64,000 nt of DNA, from contig JAFGHA010000108.1 in assembly GCA_016930275.1 (NCBI GenBank), positions 1 through 64,000 of the forward strand, given 5' to 3'. The translations under genes were made by a program, and so were the position numbers. This DNA is from Chitinispirillaceae bacterium (GTDB lineage: Bacteria > Fibrobacterota > Chitinivibrionia > Chitinivibrionales > Chitinispirillaceae). This document shows positions 1 through 9,204 of the stretch, piece by piece. The notes under the pieces are model-generated. The model had not been told where the DNA came from, made no database searches, and saw only the letters and a program-made list of their open reading frames with translations. The first letter of the stretch is position 1, and the number at the start of each line of letters is the position of its first letter.

Positions 1-333
1 AGGCGTTTCACGATATCAAAGAACAAGGGTTAACAACTGACAATTGTATCCAATTGAATTTATTCGAGTTATGACCGGACACTAGTGTTTTTCGGTAAAG
101 AAATATTAGTTGGAATATGATAGAGAAAATAGTGTATAAGATGTTCGCATTGATTCAGGATGAAAGTTATTTTGAAATAAAGCTTTTATACAACGATGAA
201 CTCAGAAATAGTTTTACAATTTTGTTAAAACGTAAAAGATGGTTTTAATGATTATTTCATAGTTCTACCTGGCAAGTGACGAGAGTTGGTGCCTTAAATG
301 TGCCTATCAAAGAGAATAAATATAATTGACTAG

Positions 334-879
334 TTATAATGCTGAATAAGCTCGATTTATTATTCTGGCAACAAAATATACCTTACTATAAGCTGCATAT
401 TTGAGAAGATTATAATGAAAGAAATTTCTCACTTTAAGCCTCTTTTTTTGCAAACCTCTCATATAAATTCTGAGATTTTCAGCCAACTCTTTATGAGTTC
501 TTGGTGCTTGCTTATTACTCAACGACGTTTTAACATCCTGATTCTATTACTCATCAGGGTTACGCTCTTGTATATACGGTGGTATAAAATAAAATTCAAT
601 GTATTTATAGTTATTTTTAAGCCACCCTTTCACCACTTATGGCTTTTGTTCGTAAGCTCTTATAAATGGCTTATGTTGCGTAAAGTCCCAACACTTCAAA
701 TATTCTCCCACTGTTCGAATAGACAGTATAGTACCGAACTGATGATTAATCAATTCCTTTACCGTTTTATGTGCCCACAAGGCAGAGGGAAGTTTTATTT
801 GCTCAGAGCACTTATAAGCGATAAGTTCCTGCTTATCAATCAAATGACGAATTTTAACATGACAACGACAAAGTTTCAC
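334..879 (-). pseudogene. IS630-family transposase remnant, internally deleted and with stop codons
   Basis: Minus-strand ORF 637..879 reads ...LWAHKTVKELINHQFGTILSIRTVGEYLKCWDFTQHKPFIRAYEQKP (winged-helix N-terminal region). After a stop the same strand reads KGWLKNNYKYIEFYFIPPYIQERNPDE**NQDVKT... and ORF 334..522 gives ...KELAENLRIYMRGLQKKRLKVRNFFHYNLLKYAAYS, i.e. the IS630 C-terminus (LNPDE..NQDVK). The central DDE core is missing. Confidence 0.75.
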
Positions 880-1045
880 TATGGAAGGTTTTTAGATCAT
901 TTCTCATTGTACTGTTGAATCTGTCGGTAATGAGTCTTGAGGGTTATAGAAAAAAACCAGCGACTAAAGTTTAAGATTGGCCAGCTTTTACCATTTTAAT
1001 CGGAGATCGTTTTACCTATAGTTGCACTTCAGAAGAATGAATTCC

Positions 1046-1077
1046 GGAAGGTTTTAAGGACAAAAAGTTAAGCCACA
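1046..1077. repeat. Left terminal inverted repeat of the IS3 element
   Basis: Reverse complement of 2307..2337 matches with a few mismatches and one 1-nt indel. Confidence 0.7.
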
Positions 1078-1091
1078 CCTTACAAAACAGA

Positions 1092-1463
1092 ATGTATACT
1101 TTCAACTGGAGGTGTGGAATGAAAACCAAAGAAATCACTACCCGTAAAAAATATGATGCCGAATTCAAACGCAATGCCGTGGAACTGGTTTTGGCTGGAA
1201 AGCGACCCTGTAGGGCTGTGGAACGCGATCTGGGTATTCCCCAGGGGATACTGCACCGCTGGATCAAGGAATATAAAGCCAACCCGAAAGGGAGTTTCCC
1301 CGGTTTGGGACATAAAAAGCCGGAAGTCGTAAGCATTGATCCCTCTCTACTGTCGTTAAAGCAGGAAATTGACGAATTACGGCTGGAACGGGATATTTTA
1401 AAAAAAGCGTTGGCCATTGTATCAAAGGAACCCGCCAGGTGTATACACTCATTGGTCAGATGA
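1092..1463 (+). CDS. IS3-family transposase OrfA (HTH)
   Basis: KKYDAEFKRNAVELVLAGKRPCRAVERDLGIPQGILHRWIKEYKAN...LRLERDILKKALAIVSKE: typical HTH/leucine-zipper OrfA. Confidence 0.9.
   Translation: MYTFNWRCGMKTKEITTRKKYDAEFKRNAVELVLAGKRPCRAVERDLGIPQGILHRWIKEYKANPKGSFPGLGHKKPEVVSIDPSLLSLKQEIDELRLERDILKKALAIVSKEPARCIHSLVR
1400..1407 (+). promoter_or_regulatory. Likely programmed -1 frameshift site (A7G) between orfA and orfB
   Basis: TTA AAA AAA GCG in the OrfA frame; the -1 frame is open from here through the OrfB start. Confidence 0.65.
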
Positions 1464-2293
1464 AAGGTATGTTTAAAATAGACGATATGTGCCGGGTATT
1501 TGGTGTTGCACGGAGCGGCTATTACTCATGGTCCACACGGCCCCTGAGTGCGCATGATCAGCAGGAAATCACTGTTATCAAGCCGGCAATCCGGCAAGCA
1601 TTTGAAGAATCCCGTCACACCTACGGTTGTGCAAGGATTTCTGCGGTTCTTCGCAGAATCGGCATCTGTATCAGTGAAAAGCGATCACGCCGGATAATGG
1701 GGGAAGAACACCTTGTCCCCAAAGCGGCGAACCGATTTAAACGGACAACAGATTCCAACCACGGCCATAAAAAGGCACCGGATCTTGTTAAACAGGATTT
1801 TTCATCACCAAAACCCCATACCCTCTGGACTTCAGATTTTACCGCAATATGGACCAGGGAGGGGTGGCTGTATCTTGTCGTATTTCTTGATGTGTGCACG
1901 CGAATGGTCGTCGGGTGGGCTGCCAGTGCTACAATGGCCGAAGGTACGCTTATCAAGGCTTTCAACGATGCGCTTTCAAAGCGTATTCCATTGCCGTCAG
2001 CAATTGTCCACTCCGATCAGGGCGGGCAATATTTTGGAAAACTGTTTAAAGCGATTCTCTCGCTCTATCATGTTCGGCAAAGCATGGGGGCAACGGGAAT
2101 ATGTTTTGATAATGCCATAACGGAAAGTCTTTGGAATACCCTGAAAACAGAATGTTTTTTAGAGATTATACCTGAAACCAGAAAGGAGGCCGAATTGATG
2201 ATTTTTGACTATTTCGAGACTTTTTACAACGCCGAACGGCTGCATTCAAGCATCGGTTACATGAGTCCTGAAGAGTTCGAAAAAACATTGTGA
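1439..2293 (+). CDS. IS3-family transposase OrfB (rve DDE integrase core)
   Basis: LWTSDFTAIWTREGWLYLVVFLDVCTRMVVGW...IVHSDQGGQY...FDNAITESLWNTLKTE: D,D,E core intact. Confidence 0.93.
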   Translation: MYTLIGQMKGMFKIDDMCRVFGVARSGYYSWSTRPLSAHDQQEITVIKPAIRQAFEESRHTYGCARISAVLRRIGICISEKRSRRIMGEEHLVPKAANRFKRTTDSNHGHKKAPDLVKQDFSSPKPHTLWTSDFTAIWTREGWLYLVVFLDVCTRMVVGWAASATMAEGTLIKAFNDALSKRIPLPSAIVHSDQGGQYFGKLFKAILSLYHVRQSMGATGICFDNAITESLWNTLKTECFLEIIPETRKEAELMIFDYFETFYNAERLHSSIGYMSPEEFEKTL

Positions 2294-2306
2294 GTTGTCA
2301 ACTTTT

Positions 2307-2337
2307 TGTGGCTTAACTACTGTCCACAAAACCTTCC
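2307..2337. repeat. Right terminal inverted repeat of the IS3 element
   Basis: Matches the reverse complement of 1046..1077. Confidence 0.7.
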
Positions 2338-2467
2338 CTAGACCAGAATGAATTCTAAAATCTCGTTTAATCATGATCTAAAAATAGTTCATGCAAGACA
2401 TGTTTAAGCCACATTTAATTGCCGTAGTAATAATAAAAGTTTCTTATAAATTTAATGGGATGGAAAA

Positions 2468-3256
2468 TTGTTAAAAGAAATTTCTGTCAACAAATTATCA
2501 AATGGATTGCCATATACAATTATTACATATCGTGATGCGATAAATCATATATGCAATCAAGCTGAATTTCAAAATGAAGTTAAAATGATTTTCACTCCGA
2601 ATGTTCATCATTATTACTTATATGCTACAGACAAAGAATTTAGATCAGCGTATGATGTTTCGTATATGTCATTACTTGACGGAATGCCATTGGTTTGGCT
2701 GTCTAGAATAATCAATAAGGATAAAACAGAAAAGGTATCCGGTTCAGATATTTTTATCGATCTTTTTAAGAAAGGGTTGGAGTTAAATTACAAAATATAT
2801 TTATTAGGAGGTGCAAGTGGAGTCGCACAAAAAGTTATTGAAAAATTCGATGTAGAAAAACGATTTCAAGAAAGAATATTTTTTGATAGCCCACCGAAAG
2901 GATTTGAATTAGATAGGAAGATAGAAGATGAAGTTATCATGAAGATAAATAAGGTATCACCAAACCTTCTGTTTGTTGCATTAGGATCTCCAAAACAAGA
3001 GATATGGATATGTAGAAATAGAAAGAAACTCAAGGCGAATATTGTAATAGGTGTAGGAGGATCTTTCGATTTTGTGGCTGGTATTACTCCTCGAGCTCCG
3101 ATTTGGATTCAGAAAATATCGTTGGAATGGCTATTCAGATTGCTCATGGAACCCAAAAGATTGTGGAAAAGGTATTTAATTACAAATACTTATTTTATTT
3201 GTGATAATATAAAGATATTAATAAAAACAATTATATACTTTATTCTAAAAAAATAA
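2468..3256 (+). CDS. WecG/TagA/CpsF-family glycosyltransferase
   Basis: FTPNVHHYYLYATDKEFRSAYDVSYMSLLDGMPLVWLSRI...VSGSDIF...LLGGASGVAQKV...VALGSPKQEIWI...GVGGSFDFVAG...RAPIWIQKISLEWLFRL: family hallmarks. TTG start. Noticeably AT-rich. Confidence 0.92.
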   Translation: MLKEISVNKLSNGLPYTIITYRDAINHICNQAEFQNEVKMIFTPNVHHYYLYATDKEFRSAYDVSYMSLLDGMPLVWLSRIINKDKTEKVSGSDIFIDLFKKGLELNYKIYLLGGASGVAQKVIEKFDVEKRFQERIFFDSPPKGFELDRKIEDEVIMKINKVSPNLLFVALGSPKQEIWICRNRKKLKANIVIGVGGSFDFVAGITPRAPIWIQKISLEWLFRLLMEPKRLWKRYLITNTYFICDNIKILIKTIIYFILKK

Positions 3257-3291
3257 TACTTAATATTTTAAAAAATTAACATGGGGTTGGT

Positions 3292-4245
3292 TTGAAAAAC
3301 TCTTCAAAAATCTTCATCGCCGGCCACAACGGCCTCGTCGGCTCCGCCCTGGTACGCAAACTCAGGGAACAGTCATTCACCAATCTTGTTCTCCGTTCTC
3401 GCAAAGAGATGGATCTAACCAATCAGCAGGCGGTGGATGCATTTTTCGAAAAAGAGAAGCCTGAATACGTCTTTCTCGCAGCTGCGAAGGTCGGCGGGAT
3501 CCATGCCAACAACACCTATCCCGCAGAGTTTATTTACAGTAACCTCCAGGTGCAGATGAATATCATCAATGCGGCCTATCAGAGCAGGGTGAAAAAACTG
3601 CTGTTTCTCGGTTCATCGTGCATTTATCCGAAGTATACGCCGCAACCGATGCGGGAAGACGCTCTGCTTTCGGGAAAACTGGAACCGACGAATGAACCGT
3701 ATGCAATTGCGAAAATCGCCGGGATCATCATGTGCCAGAGCTATAACCGGCAGTATGGGACTGATTTTATTTCGGTGATGCCGACCAACCTCTACGGACC
3801 GAATGATAACTATCATCTTCAGAATTCACATGTTCTTCCTGCTCTCATTCGGCGGTTTCATGAAGCCAAAGAAAAAAACGATCCGAAAGTGACCATCTGG
3901 GGGACGGGAAACCCGACCAGGGAATTTTTATATTCGGATGATCTGGCCGATGCCTGTATCTTCCTCATGGAACAGTATAGCGGAAACGAGATAGTAAACA
4001 TCGGATCGGGAATTGAAGTGACTATCAAGGATCTGGCACTGAAGATAAAGGAAGCTGTCGGGTATGAAGGAGAACTGGATTTTGATGTGACAAAACCTGA
4101 TGGTACGCCGAAAAAACTGCTCGATTGCTCGAAAATCCATTCTATGGGTTGGCGGCATAAGATAGAGTTGGAGAAAGGTATTAAACTGGCGTATGAGGAT
4201 TTTCAGAAAATGCATGCTGACGAAAAATACTCAGGACGTTTTTAA
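3292..4245 (+). CDS. fcl: GDP-L-fucose synthase
   Basis: [52 protein letters not shown]-fucose synthase SDR motifs. TTG start. Confidence 0.95.
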   Translation: MKNSSKIFIAGHNGLVGSALVRKLREQSFTNLVLRSRKEMDLTNQQAVDAFFEKEKPEYVFLAAAKVGGIHANNTYPAEFIYSNLQVQMNIINAAYQSRVKKLLFLGSSCIYPKYTPQPMREDALLSGKLEPTNEPYAIAKIAGIIMCQSYNRQYGTDFISVMPTNLYGPNDNYHLQNSHVLPALIRRFHEAKEKNDPKVTIWGTGNPTREFLYSDDLADACIFLMEQYSGNEIVNIGSGIEVTIKDLALKIKEAVGYEGELDFDVTKPDGTPKKLLDCSKIHSMGWRHKIELEKGIKLAYEDFQKMHADEKYSGRF

Positions 4246-4329
4246 GGAACATCTCTCATTTTTACATATAATTCGCTATCCGGAATCTACAATGAAACAA
4301 TTTGAAAGTTCTAAAAAAGAACCTTCGGT

Positions 4330-4674
4330 ATGGAAATCCTGAAAAAAGTGGTATCGATTGCCGATCTTCAGACCATGGCGGACCATCTGTTCGGTAATCT
4401 CGTGAAGGCGGTGATTGATGTGCAATGCGGTAGTATGGCCGTTGATGCCGAGCTCCATGCCGACGAAGAATCATTGCTGTTGGAAAACGGGTCGCGGCAG
4501 GAAGATCTCTGGGGAATCAACCTGTACCCGGAGTTTGAAAAGAACGGTGAAGATTTCATTGAATTCGATTCGATGATCAACCTGCGTCCTTCGCAGAATA
4601 ATCGGAGCAGGGGGGTGGATAATCCGCAAATCCGCGAAAAAATCAAAAAAATCGTTCATCGGTGGGTTGCATGA
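4330..4674 (+). CDS. DUF5674-like conserved protein
   Basis: LFGNLVKAVIDVQCGSMAVDAELHADEESLLLENGSRQEDLWGINLYPE...IEFDSMINLRPSQNNRSRGVDNPQIREKI matches my recollection of the DUF5674 consensus. Confidence 0.7.
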   Translation: MEILKKVVSIADLQTMADHLFGNLVKAVIDVQCGSMAVDAELHADEESLLLENGSRQEDLWGINLYPEFEKNGEDFIEFDSMINLRPSQNNRSRGVDNPQIREKIKKIVHRWVA

Positions 4675-5009
4675 ATCCTATACACCAGGAACTTGCCGGA
4701 GGACGCTGGAATACGTTGACATGTTGCGAACAACTGGCGAATGTCGGTAGTGAAATCGAGCGGGCAATCAAGTGGAAGCAGAAGGGCAATTCCGAATATA
4801 TGCTTCTTGCATTCGACCGCGCCCTCGAGTTGCTCGATTTATCCATTTCCGATAAGAAAAACAGGCAACGATTACGGGAACTTGTTCGCACCAGGGAAGC
4901 GCTTGCAGATTTTTTCGTCTTCGACAACAGTTACCGGAGCAGTGAAAAAATATGGCAAAATTACTTCAACGCATTTGCTTATGCGGCACGGTTGCAGGCC
5001 GGAAAATAG
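4671..5009 (+). CDS. Conserved hypothetical protein (~112 aa)
   Basis: ATG at 4671, overlapping the upstream stop; LACCEQ-like LANVGSEIERAIKWKQKGN...AFDRALELLDLSISDKKNRQRLRELVRTREALADFFVFDN resembles a widespread uncharacterised family. Confidence 0.7.
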   Translation: MNPIHQELAGGRWNTLTCCEQLANVGSEIERAIKWKQKGNSEYMLLAFDRALELLDLSISDKKNRQRLRELVRTREALADFFVFDNSYRSSEKIWQNYFNAFAYAARLQAGK

Positions 5010-5042
5010 GACCGATCTGAAAATATTCGAACCGGGAATTCC

Positions 5043-5630
5043 ATGACAGTAAACGAACTATATGATTCAGTTATCTATGATCATGCGGTACTGATAGAGC
5101 TGCTGAAAAAATCTGATTCCGTGAAACAACAGATCGCAACATCCGCGGAGATTCTTCTATCCTCCTACCGTAACAACAATAAACTGCTACTCTGTGGCAA
5201 CGGCGGCAGTGCTTCCGACGCACAGCACATTGCCGCTGAACTGGTTGGCCGGTTTTATCTTGATCGTCCGGGAATTAACGCGGAATCACTTACCGTCAAT
5301 ACCTCGTCACTGACGTCAATCACCAACGATTACTCGTTCGAAAATGTCTTCGCCCGCCAGGTGGAGGCAAAAGGGCATCGTGGTGATGTACTCATCGGAT
5401 TTTCCACCAGCGGAACCTCAAAAAACATAATTGCTGCTTTCGAGAAGGCACGGAACATCGGAATGAGGAATATCTGTCTTACCGGCGAGAACGCACCGGA
5501 GTCGCTCGATACACTTTGTGATGTGGTGATCAGGGTTCCATCCTCATGTACTCCAAGAATTCAGGAGGTACATATACTCCTCGGACATATTTTGTGTGAA
5601 TATATCGAGAAGGAGCTTTTCGGTACCTGA
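5043..5630 (+). CDS. gmhA: Phosphoheptose isomerase / SIS-domain protein
   Basis: LLLCGNGGSASDAQHIAAELVGRF...GFSTSGTSKNIIAAFEKAR...IQEVHILLGHILCEYIEKELF: GmhA/DiaA SIS signature. Confidence 0.93.
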   Translation: MTVNELYDSVIYDHAVLIELLKKSDSVKQQIATSAEILLSSYRNNNKLLLCGNGGSASDAQHIAAELVGRFYLDRPGINAESLTVNTSSLTSITNDYSFENVFARQVEAKGHRGDVLIGFSTSGTSKNIIAAFEKARNIGMRNICLTGENAPESLDTLCDVVIRVPSSCTPRIQEVHILLGHILCEYIEKELFGT

Positions 5631-5651
5631 CGGGTACGATACTTCACGGAC

Positions 5652-5687
5652 AAAAAGGCCCGTCTGTTCATTTAGACGGGCCTTTTT
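5652..5687. terminator. Bidirectional rho-independent terminator
   Basis: Perfect 14-bp stem aaaaaggcccgtct / agacgggccttttt with 8-nt loop, between convergent genes gmhA and 5711..6451. Confidence 0.95.
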
Positions 5688-5710
5688 GTCATTTATGCCT
5701 TTGTTGAGAT

Positions 5711-6451
5711 TTACTTCACCATCACAATCAGTGAAATCTTCAAATCCTTTCCTGAAGAGGGAAGTTCTATTTCCGTTGCAGGATACTTCTTGTCGTTGAT
5801 GATGATCGTGTTGTCGGTGATCGCAGATATGGAGCTGACATTCTCCATACCGAGGTACTTGTCACCGTTTTTCAGTAAAAGTTGTACATGGCTGTTCGGT
5901 GTAAGGGTTTCAAGCAGTTTATTGTCGACTACCGTGCCACCGGTTACATAAAAATTGAACTCGGCGATGGAAAAACCGTATTCCGCCTGCATCGTAAGTG
6001 TTGGTGTTCCCATGATGTTTTCCATCGTGACGGTCGGGGTTTTGGAGAGCATACCGGCAGGATGCATACTCTTATTGCCGGCGCTTGCGGGAAAATGACC
6101 TGATGAAAGAATCATGCGGGAGGAATCGGTGATTTCAAGAACGGAAAATCCCATGGGTCCGATAAATTTAGCGGCCATCTCGGTAACGGCAGGCGCTGAC
6201 CGGTCGTTTTCCGCCAGAATTCGAAGGGAAAATTCCTTATCAGCACCTATAACCTCGGCGAGTGATTGCAGCTGTCGTTGAATACCGGATGAGAAATCAT
6301 CGAGTTGCTTCTGAACGGTTTCCTGTGCTGTTGTCAGATTATCAGCGGCACGTTTCGCGTTTAGTTGTGAATGCACCATAGTTAGCGCGAAGAATGTCCC
6401 TCCTGCTGCAACAACAGCTGCGATACCTACGGCGATTATAACGGTTTTCAT
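5711..6451 (-). CDS. Membrane-anchored extracytoplasmic sensor-like protein, function unknown
   Basis: N-terminal TM, coiled segment, then domain ...GFSVLEITDSSRMILSSGHFP... resembling sensory domains of transmembrane receptors; no output domain. Confidence 0.6.
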   Translation of the reverse strand: MKTVIIAVGIAAVVAAGGTFFALTMVHSQLNAKRAADNLTTAQETVQKQLDDFSSGIQRQLQSLAEVIGADKEFSLRILAENDRSAPAVTEMAAKFIGPMGFSVLEITDSSRMILSSGHFPASAGNKSMHPAGMLSKTPTVTMENIMGTPTLTMQAEYGFSIAEFNFYVTGGTVVDNKLLETLTPNSHVQLLLKNGDKYLGMENVSSISAITDNTIIINDKKYPATEIELPSSGKDLKISLIVMVK

Positions 6452-6628
6452 ACTATTCCTTTTAAAATTGAGTTAAGCATGAGTTTCAGTACAAAATAAA
6501 ACAGTACGTATTTGGTGACAATTATTTACCGGTTCAGCCGGTATTTATCTGACACTGTAATAGCCTACCTGAAAGGTTTTAAAAAATATTACTACACTCG
6601 TATTTATACAATTCAGTGGAAAAGACCT

Positions 6629-7648
6629 CTACTGACGCTCCGAGATCGCGATTAATTTATTGTATTGAAAACGGAGTTCATGAGAAGGGTACGTCCATAT
6701 TTCGCCGTTGGTGGAGTCGTCGGGCTGCGGTACAATGGAGAGGGGGTATCCCCAGCTTGCCGTCACCTGATCAGTAGTCATTTCAAGAATAACGCGGTGG
6801 TTGTTTACAACTTCCCACATATTCTCATCCCATTTATAGAGATCCGCCGGATTGGTTTCGTATATATCCTCATCCCATGGTTGCCGGTCGGATCGCCGGT
6901 CGATCATGGTATTTGTCCAGCTGATACGCAGGGGTATGAATCCTTCGGTATTGTCATTCATTTTCACCATGAGCCATAGCGGTTTAACCGGGAGAGGGGT
7001 CATTCCCCAGCGTACATTCACTACCAGAAGAGAGTCCTGTATGCGGATACGTTTACTGGAAATTGTTGCCGTTGCAGAGGTACCCAGTTGTGAGATTACT
7101 CCTTTTTTTGAAAAAACGATACGATTCAACCACCGTGCGCGTGCAGCGGTCAGGTCATCGGAAAACGCGATTTCGTTTATTGCCTGTTTATAGGTTCGTG
7201 CAAAGAGCCGTTTTTCGCTTGGAATGTGTGCAAAAGTTATCAGCCACTCGTTTGAATCGGGCTCAACCTTATCCACATATACCGAGTCGCCGCCTATTTT
7301 GCTGCACAGGATACGGTGACCGCTGTTTTCCCAGTCGGGATTGACCGGCATGGTATCGCACTCATTTTTATCACGACAGGTAGTGAGTGAATAGCCCTGT
7401 GCGCAGAGCAGCTTTTGTTTTGGCAGTATGATGAATTTTTTTCCGATCCACTCAGGAGGTGAAAGTAACTGTGGAATTGCATCGTTCGGCGGTTGTACTG
7501 GTCGGGATGCTGAATCCGAAGAACCTGTAGATAAGGTTATGTGATGATTTTCGACGGAATCAGGAACCAGGATCGTGGAGGAGTTTCTGACCGGTGCCGT
7601 ACAGAGAATAATGGTTGTAATTACAAGTAACAGTAGAAAAATTTTCAT
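6629..7648 (-). CDS. Secreted/periplasmic hypothetical protein with BamE/SmpA-like C-terminal motif
   Basis: N-terminal signal-like segment; C-terminus MTTDQVTASWGYPLSIVPQPDDSTNGEIWTYPSHELRFQYNKLIAI resembles SmpA/OmlA-type repeats. Confidence 0.55.
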   Translation of the reverse strand: MKIFLLLLVITTIILCTAPVRNSSTILVPDSVENHHITLSTGSSDSASRPVQPPNDAIPQLLSPPEWIGKKFIILPKQKLLCAQGYSLTTCRDKNECDTMPVNPDWENSGHRILCSKIGGDSVYVDKVEPDSNEWLITFAHIPSEKRLFARTYKQAINEIAFSDDLTAARARWLNRIVFSKKGVISQLGTSATATISSKRIRIQDSLLVVNVRWGMTPLPVKPLWLMVKMNDNTEGFIPLRISWTNTMIDRRSDRQPWDEDIYETNPADLYKWDENMWEVVNNHRVILEMTTDQVTASWGYPLSIVPQPDDSTNGEIWTYPSHELRFQYNKLIAISERQ

Positions 7649-7838
7649 GGTACAGAGATTCGGATGATATTGTGAAAAAGAAGTAACAGGAAATCAAATA
7701 CGATCTGGTGCATGAAAGAGTCAATACACCTTAGCCTCAGGTTCCGTTTGATACTATTTTACACTAAACGATCAGGTAAACCCAACATTTTTCAAATATC
7801 TGAATTGTGCAGATTCAGGATAAGGATTTGGGTGGAGA

Positions 7839-9164
7839 ATGGAAACAGTTACCGCATTGCTGGGTACGATTAACGGGAAGTTATGGGGCTGGCCGATGAT
7901 TATTATTCTCGTCGGAACACATATTTTTCTGACGATTCGGCTGAAAGGTATTCAGCGGTACATATGGTACGGGATACGACTGTCGTTGCAGCGGAAAAAG
8001 GAGGGGTCGGGGGACATCAGTCAGTTCGGTGCGCTGACCACGGCTCTGGCGGCAACGGTGGGTACCGGAAACATCGCTGGCGTAGCCACCGCGATAACGG
8101 CAGGCGGGCCAGGTGCGGTATTGTGGATGTGGCTCACCGGTGTATTCGGGATCGCCACCAAATACGGCGAAGCACTTCTATCCGTCAAATATCGTATTGT
8201 TACTTCAGACGGTTCTTTCGCCGGCGGGCCGATGTATGTTCTGGAGCGGGGACTTAAGAGCAAACCGCTGGGAATCGTATTCGCAATTTTTACCGCTCTG
8301 GCCGCATTCGGTATCGGCAATACGGTACAGTCGCATGAGGTTGCGATGCTCGTGCATGAGACCTTTAATATCGAACCATGGATTACCGGTGTTGTGCTTG
8401 CCGTTATGACTGCTCTGGTCATTCTGGGAGGAGTGGGTTCCATTGCGCGGACCTGTGAACGACTGGTGCCGTTCATGGCGTTTTTTTATGTCGCAGGTTG
8501 TGTTATGCTTATGATAACATTCGCTGCCGATATTTTTCCGGCAATCAAACTGATTATTTCAAGCGCATTCAGCGGGCAGGCGGCTGCAGGTGGTTTTTTA
8601 GGGGCAGGTGTACGTGAGTCGGTACGGTACGGGGTTGCCCGGGGGCTTTTTTCGAACGAATCGGGGATGGGAAGCGCTCCTATCGTCGCCGCTGCCGCAC
8701 AGACGAAAAACCCGGTGCGTCAGGCACTGGTGAGTGCCACTGGTACCTTCTGGGATACGGTAGTCATATGTGCCCTGACAGGAATTGTCATTGTTGCATC
8801 CGGAGAATGGGTCTCGGGAGCGAGCGGCGTGGCACTGAGCAAAGCGGCATTTTCGCATCTTTCAAAAATCGGTCCCTATTACCTGACCATAGGACTTTTC
8901 GTGTTTGTCTTTTCGACAATACTCGGGTGGTCCTATTACGGAGAAAAGGCAGTTGAATATCTTTTGGGGAAGCGCAGTATCAAACCGTATCGTTACCTGT
9001 GGATCGCGGGAGTGATGATAGGTGCGGTGGTCAATGATGCGGTCTGGTCGTTCGCCGATATTTCAAATGCGCTGATGGCATTGCCGAACATTCTCGCACT
9101 TCTGTTGTTGAGTGGTGTGATCGCACGGGAGACGCGGGAGTATTTTAAGGGAACTGAACGGTAA
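7839..9164 (+). CDS. Alanine or glycine:cation symporter (AGCS) family
   Basis: FGALTTALAATVGTGNIAGVATAITAGGPGAVLWMWLTGVFGIATKYGEALLSVKYR...GGPMYVLERG...ARGLFSNESGMGSAPIVAAAAQT: AGCS signature. Confidence 0.95.
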   Translation: METVTALLGTINGKLWGWPMIIILVGTHIFLTIRLKGIQRYIWYGIRLSLQRKKEGSGDISQFGALTTALAATVGTGNIAGVATAITAGGPGAVLWMWLTGVFGIATKYGEALLSVKYRIVTSDGSFAGGPMYVLERGLKSKPLGIVFAIFTALAAFGIGNTVQSHEVAMLVHETFNIEPWITGVVLAVMTALVILGGVGSIARTCERLVPFMAFFYVAGCVMLMITFAADIFPAIKLIISSAFSGQAAAGGFLGAGVRESVRYGVARGLFSNESGMGSAPIVAAAAQTKNPVRQALVSATGTFWDTVVICALTGIVIVASGEWVSGASGVALSKAAFSHLSKIGPYYLTIGLFVFVFSTILGWSYYGEKAVEYLLGKRSIKPYRYLWIAGVMIGAVVNDAVWSFADISNALMALPNILALLLLSGVIARETREYFKGTER

Positions 9165-9204
9165 TGGTATTCTGTATTCATCGGATAAAAAGGTTTCCGG
9201 AACA

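Larger units (their letters stand above)
1046..2337 (+). mobile_element. IS3-family insertion sequence
   Basis: Overlapping orfA/orfB of IS3 type bounded by ~31-bp imperfect inverted repeats (ggaaggttttaaggacaaaaagttaagccaca / tgtggcttaactactgtccacaaaaccttcc). Confidence 0.85.

Noticed and set aside
415-918. 167-aa plus-strand ORF
   Set aside because: Antisense to the IS630 transposase remnant; composition is a low-complexity hydrophobic shadow.
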